Origin: Parvularia atlantis | Taxonomy: Eukaryota; Opisthokonta; Rotosphaerida | Reading direction: 5' to 3' | Length of the DNA stretch: 21,019 nt | Assembly: GCA_943704415.1 (NCBI GenBank) | Contig: CALSCO010000158.1 | Coordinates: 1 to 21,019, forward strand | In this document: one piece after another, positions 19,183-21,019 of the stretch | How positions within the stretch are numbered: position 1 is the stretch's first letter | How the letters are laid out: every line of letters begins with the position of its first letter | Program-made: the position numbers and the translations under genes | The notes under the pieces: generated by a model | The model's input: the letters and a program-made list of their open reading frames with translations, nothing else | Database searches by the model: none | What the model was told of the DNA's origin: nothing

Positions 19183-19930
19183 TCAGTCGTCGTCGGGCTC
19201 GGCATCCGCGTCGGCGTCAGCGTCGGCCTCCACGTGCGCGTCCGGGTTCTTGTTCTCCACGTCCGCGTCCGGCTGCTCCCGCCCCTCCTCGGCCGCGGGC
19301 GTCTTGGGTGGGGGCGCCGACGTGGGCGAGGGCAGGTCGGCGTCGTCGGGGTCGACCGAGCTGTCGGGCCGCATCGTCGCCACCTTGACCTGCTCGGCCG
19401 CTCTCCGCTCGGGCGCGGCCGGGGCGGGCGCGGCGGCCGGCGCCGGCGCCGTTGCCGCTGCTGGTGCCGCTGCTGTTGTCCCCGCAGCGGCAACGACGGC
19501 GGCAGCGGGCGCGTCGGCGGCGGGCGCGGGCTTGAGCTTGGCCGCCTTGTCGTCGTCGGCGTCGTCGTCGAGGTTGATGGACGCGGCGATAGTGGCCATC
19601 TGCGCCTTGATCTTCTCGGGCTGCGCGCGTGTGCAACGACGACGTCAGCGGCGTGACGTGCGGGCGGACGGGGGATCCCGCGCGCACGTCAAAGTCTGGC
19701 TTGCGCATGTCGCCGATGCCGATGTGGCCCGTGTGCTGCGCGACGCGGCGCGCGAAGCCGGTGAGCACGCGGGCGCAACGTGCGGCGTCGTGCGGCGGCA
19801 CCTGGAAGTTGGTCGGCTGCCCGATCAGGCTCCGGTCGATTTTCTTGGCCGGCTTCTTCAGGTCTGACTTGCCCGCACCGACGGCGCCGTTGGACGCCGC
19901 GTTGGCGCGCTTGCTTTGCAGCCCGCCCAT
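19183..19930 (-). CDS. Small CRIB-domain protein, likely Cdc42/Rho-GTPase effector
   Basis: Three exons: 19930-19802, 19735-19688, 19620-19183, coding for 204 residues. The splice between NFQ and HTGHIG builds a CRIB motif, IGQPTNFQHTGHIG (I36, P39, F42, H44, H47, G49), preceded by a basic patch KKPAKKIDR. CRIB motifs bind GTP-loaded Cdc42 or Rac. The segment resembles small effectors of the CDC42SE/SPEC type, which share IDR-x-MIG-x-P-x-NF followed by HxxHxG. After CRIB comes PDFDPEKIKAQMATIAASINL and then an Ala/Pro-rich, acidic, probably disordered tail ending DADADADAEPDDD. The chosen ATG (19930-19928) has G at -3 and +4 and yields MGGLQSK, an N-myristoylation-type start. The frame is open upstream, so a further 5' exon joined at the acceptor near 19974 is possible. 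No kinase domain is attached, so it is not a PAK. Confidence 0.83.
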
Positions 19931-20233
19931 CCCTTCTGCGCGGCGCGGGACGTTGTTGACGTTCTGCGAAAAGCGGGCGAGCGCACGCCTCTCCCCCCCT
20001 CCCTCCCGTCTTTGCGCGCTGCATCCGCATCTCCCGCGCCGCGCGAGCGACCAGCAGCAGCAGTTCCCGCACGCGCCACGCGAAGGGGCGGCGCAAACGG
20101 CGCGCGCGGCGCAACGGCACAGAAGACGTGAGGCACGCGGCGGCGGAAAAAAGCGCCGCTCCATGCTGGGAAGGGCCGCATTGGCTCCGCACACTTTTCG
20201 TTGCTGACCTCCTCTCCCTGCACGACGCCGCGA
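19931..20233. promoter_or_regulatory. Divergent promoter region between CRIB and SOD1 genes
   Basis: About 300 bases between two divergent start codons. There is a strong pyrimidine tract on the plus strand near 19987-20012 (CTCTCCCCCCCTCCCTCCC), a common feature just upstream of fungal transcription starts, a CAGCAGCAGCAG run near 20051-20062, and an A-run (GGAAAAAAG) near 20146-20153. No TATA box is evident. Both genes must take their promoters from here. Confidence 0.6.
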
Positions 20234-20832
20234 ATGGCCCACCGTATCGCTGCCGTGGCCGTGCTCAAGGGCGACACGGCGCACTGCGTCGTGCGTTTCC
20301 TGCAGGAGGGCGAGCAGACGACGGTCACGGTGCGGTGCCGCGCGGCGGCGTGAACGGCCCATCAGCTTGCTGACCAAAATGGTCGTGCGAACGTACAGGC
20401 CAACTGCACCGGCCTCAAGCCCGGCAAGCACGGCTTCCACATCCACGAGTTTGGCAACCTGACGGACGGTGCGGGCGCCGCGCGGAGGGGAGCGGGAGAG
20501 AGGGAAGGGCGGCTGACAAAGACCGCGCAGGCTGCACGTCGGCCGGCGGCCACTACAACCCCTACGGCAAGACGCACGGCGGCCCCGGCGACGACGAGCG
20601 CCACGTGGGCGACCTGGGCAACATTGAGGCCGACGCCGAGGGCAAGGCGACGTACCACGGCGTCGACAAGCTGATCAAGCTCGACGGCCCGTACTCGGTC
20701 GTGGGCCGCGCGATGGTGCTGCACGCGGACGAGGATGACCTCGGCCGCGGCGGCCACCAGGACAGCAAGACGACGGGCCACGCCGGCGCGCGCGTCGCCT
20801 GCGGCGTCATCGGTGTGACCAAGCTCGAGTGA
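20234..20832 (+). CDS. SOD1: Cytosolic Cu/Zn superoxide dismutase
   Basis: Converts two superoxide radicals to oxygen and hydrogen peroxide. Three exons, 20234-20329, 20399-20468 and 20531-20832, encode 155 residues, the usual length. Every active-site residue is present, and numbering from Met1 coincides with the standard SOD1 numbering: Cu ligands H46, H48 and H120, bridging H63, Zn ligands H71, H80 and D83, the disulfide pair C57-C146, the channel R143 and the second-shell D124. Recognisable blocks are [37 protein letters not shown] and [13 protein letters not shown]. No signal peptide or targeting sequence is seen, so it should be cytosolic and probably also in the intermembrane space, as in other fungi. 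Intron 1 is phase 0; intron 2 splits the Gly codon before C57. Activation by a CCS-type chaperone is expected from family knowledge. Confidence 0.98.
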
Positions 20833-21019
20833 TGTGGGGATGGCGGGGAGGGCGAGAGAGGGCGAGAGAGGGCGCCGTCTGCGCACCGTGCTGCTGTGTC
20901 GGAGACGGGAGGGGAGGGGACCAGAGCGATGGTATTTCCTCGCCGGCAGCGTCACAGCACCGGCGGCGACACAGGGACACAGAGCCAAGAGACAGAGATC
21001 GCCGCAGCACGCCCCCCCC
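20833..21019 (+). other. SOD1 3' flank, no gene recognised
   Basis: After the SOD1 stop the sequence is G/A-rich, with a ten-base tandem GGCGAGAGAG (two copies plus four bases at 20851-20874). It ends in a run of eight C at the window edge. It probably holds the SOD1 3' UTR. I see no reading frame with protein-like composition. Confidence 0.6.
20851..20874. repeat. GGCGAGAGAG tandem repeat
   Basis: Two perfect ten-base copies followed by a partial GGCG, about 20 bases after the SOD1 stop codon; likely in the 3' UTR. Confidence 0.8.

Noticed and set aside
1-21019. Mobile elements, virus-like elements, tRNA or rRNA genes, CRISPR
   Set aside because: No transposase, reverse transcriptase, integrase or capsid-like translation, no long terminal or inverted repeats, no tRNA cloverleaf and no regularly spaced repeats were noticed on reading either strand.

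Overview
This window is nuclear DNA from a compact, very GC-rich eukaryote, most likely a basidiomycete yeast. The main reasons are five tightly packed intron-containing housekeeping genes, gaps between genes of only about 140-300 bases, and about 50 very short introns (47-76 nt, with one of 121 nt) that mostly begin GTGCG and often carry a CTGAC-like branch site. A fungal TOM1-type giant ubiquitin ligase and a GT34-type Golgi glycosyltransferase also point to fungi. A Malassezia-like (Ustilaginomycotina) or other GC-rich basidiomycete yeast is my best guess; the genus is inference only.

Layout. (1) 28-2414 (+): the 3' part of a MARK/PAR-1/KIN1-type Ser/Thr kinase, entering at the DFG motif of the kinase domain and ending in a KA1 domain. 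(2) 2555-17421 (-): a complete HUWE1/TOM1-type HECT ubiquitin ligase. It can be modelled with 36 exons as a protein of about 4277 residues, with the N-terminal helical-repeat region (DUF908/DUF913), a UBA, a long acidic region, one UBM-like motif and a C-terminal HECT domain. (3) 17722-19003 (+): a type II membrane GT34-like glycosyltransferase with four exons. (4) 19183-19930 (-): a small CRIB-domain protein, a likely Cdc42/Rho GTPase effector, with an apparent N-myristoylation motif. (5) 20234-20832 (+): complete cytosolic Cu/Zn superoxide dismutase (SOD1) with three exons.

The order is convergent (kinase/ligase), divergent (ligase/glycosyltransferase), convergent (glycosyltransferase/CRIB), divergent (CRIB/SOD1). 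The two roughly 300-base divergent gaps are therefore the only candidate promoters. The genes do not form an obvious pathway, although the kinase and the CRIB protein both belong to the cell-polarity world (PAR-1 and Cdc42).

I see no mobile element, virus-like element, CRISPR array, tRNA or rRNA. I did not find a convincing new biological system. The points worth a second look concern gene structure: the highly stereotyped introns, a candidate GC-AG intron, a (CT)40 tract inside an intron of the HECT domain, several stop-free introns whose length is a multiple of three, the skewed distribution of introns along the ligase gene, and the myristoylated CRIB protein. Exon boundaries were set by hand from splice-site motifs, reading-frame continuity and family similarity. 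All complete models give coding lengths divisible by three.
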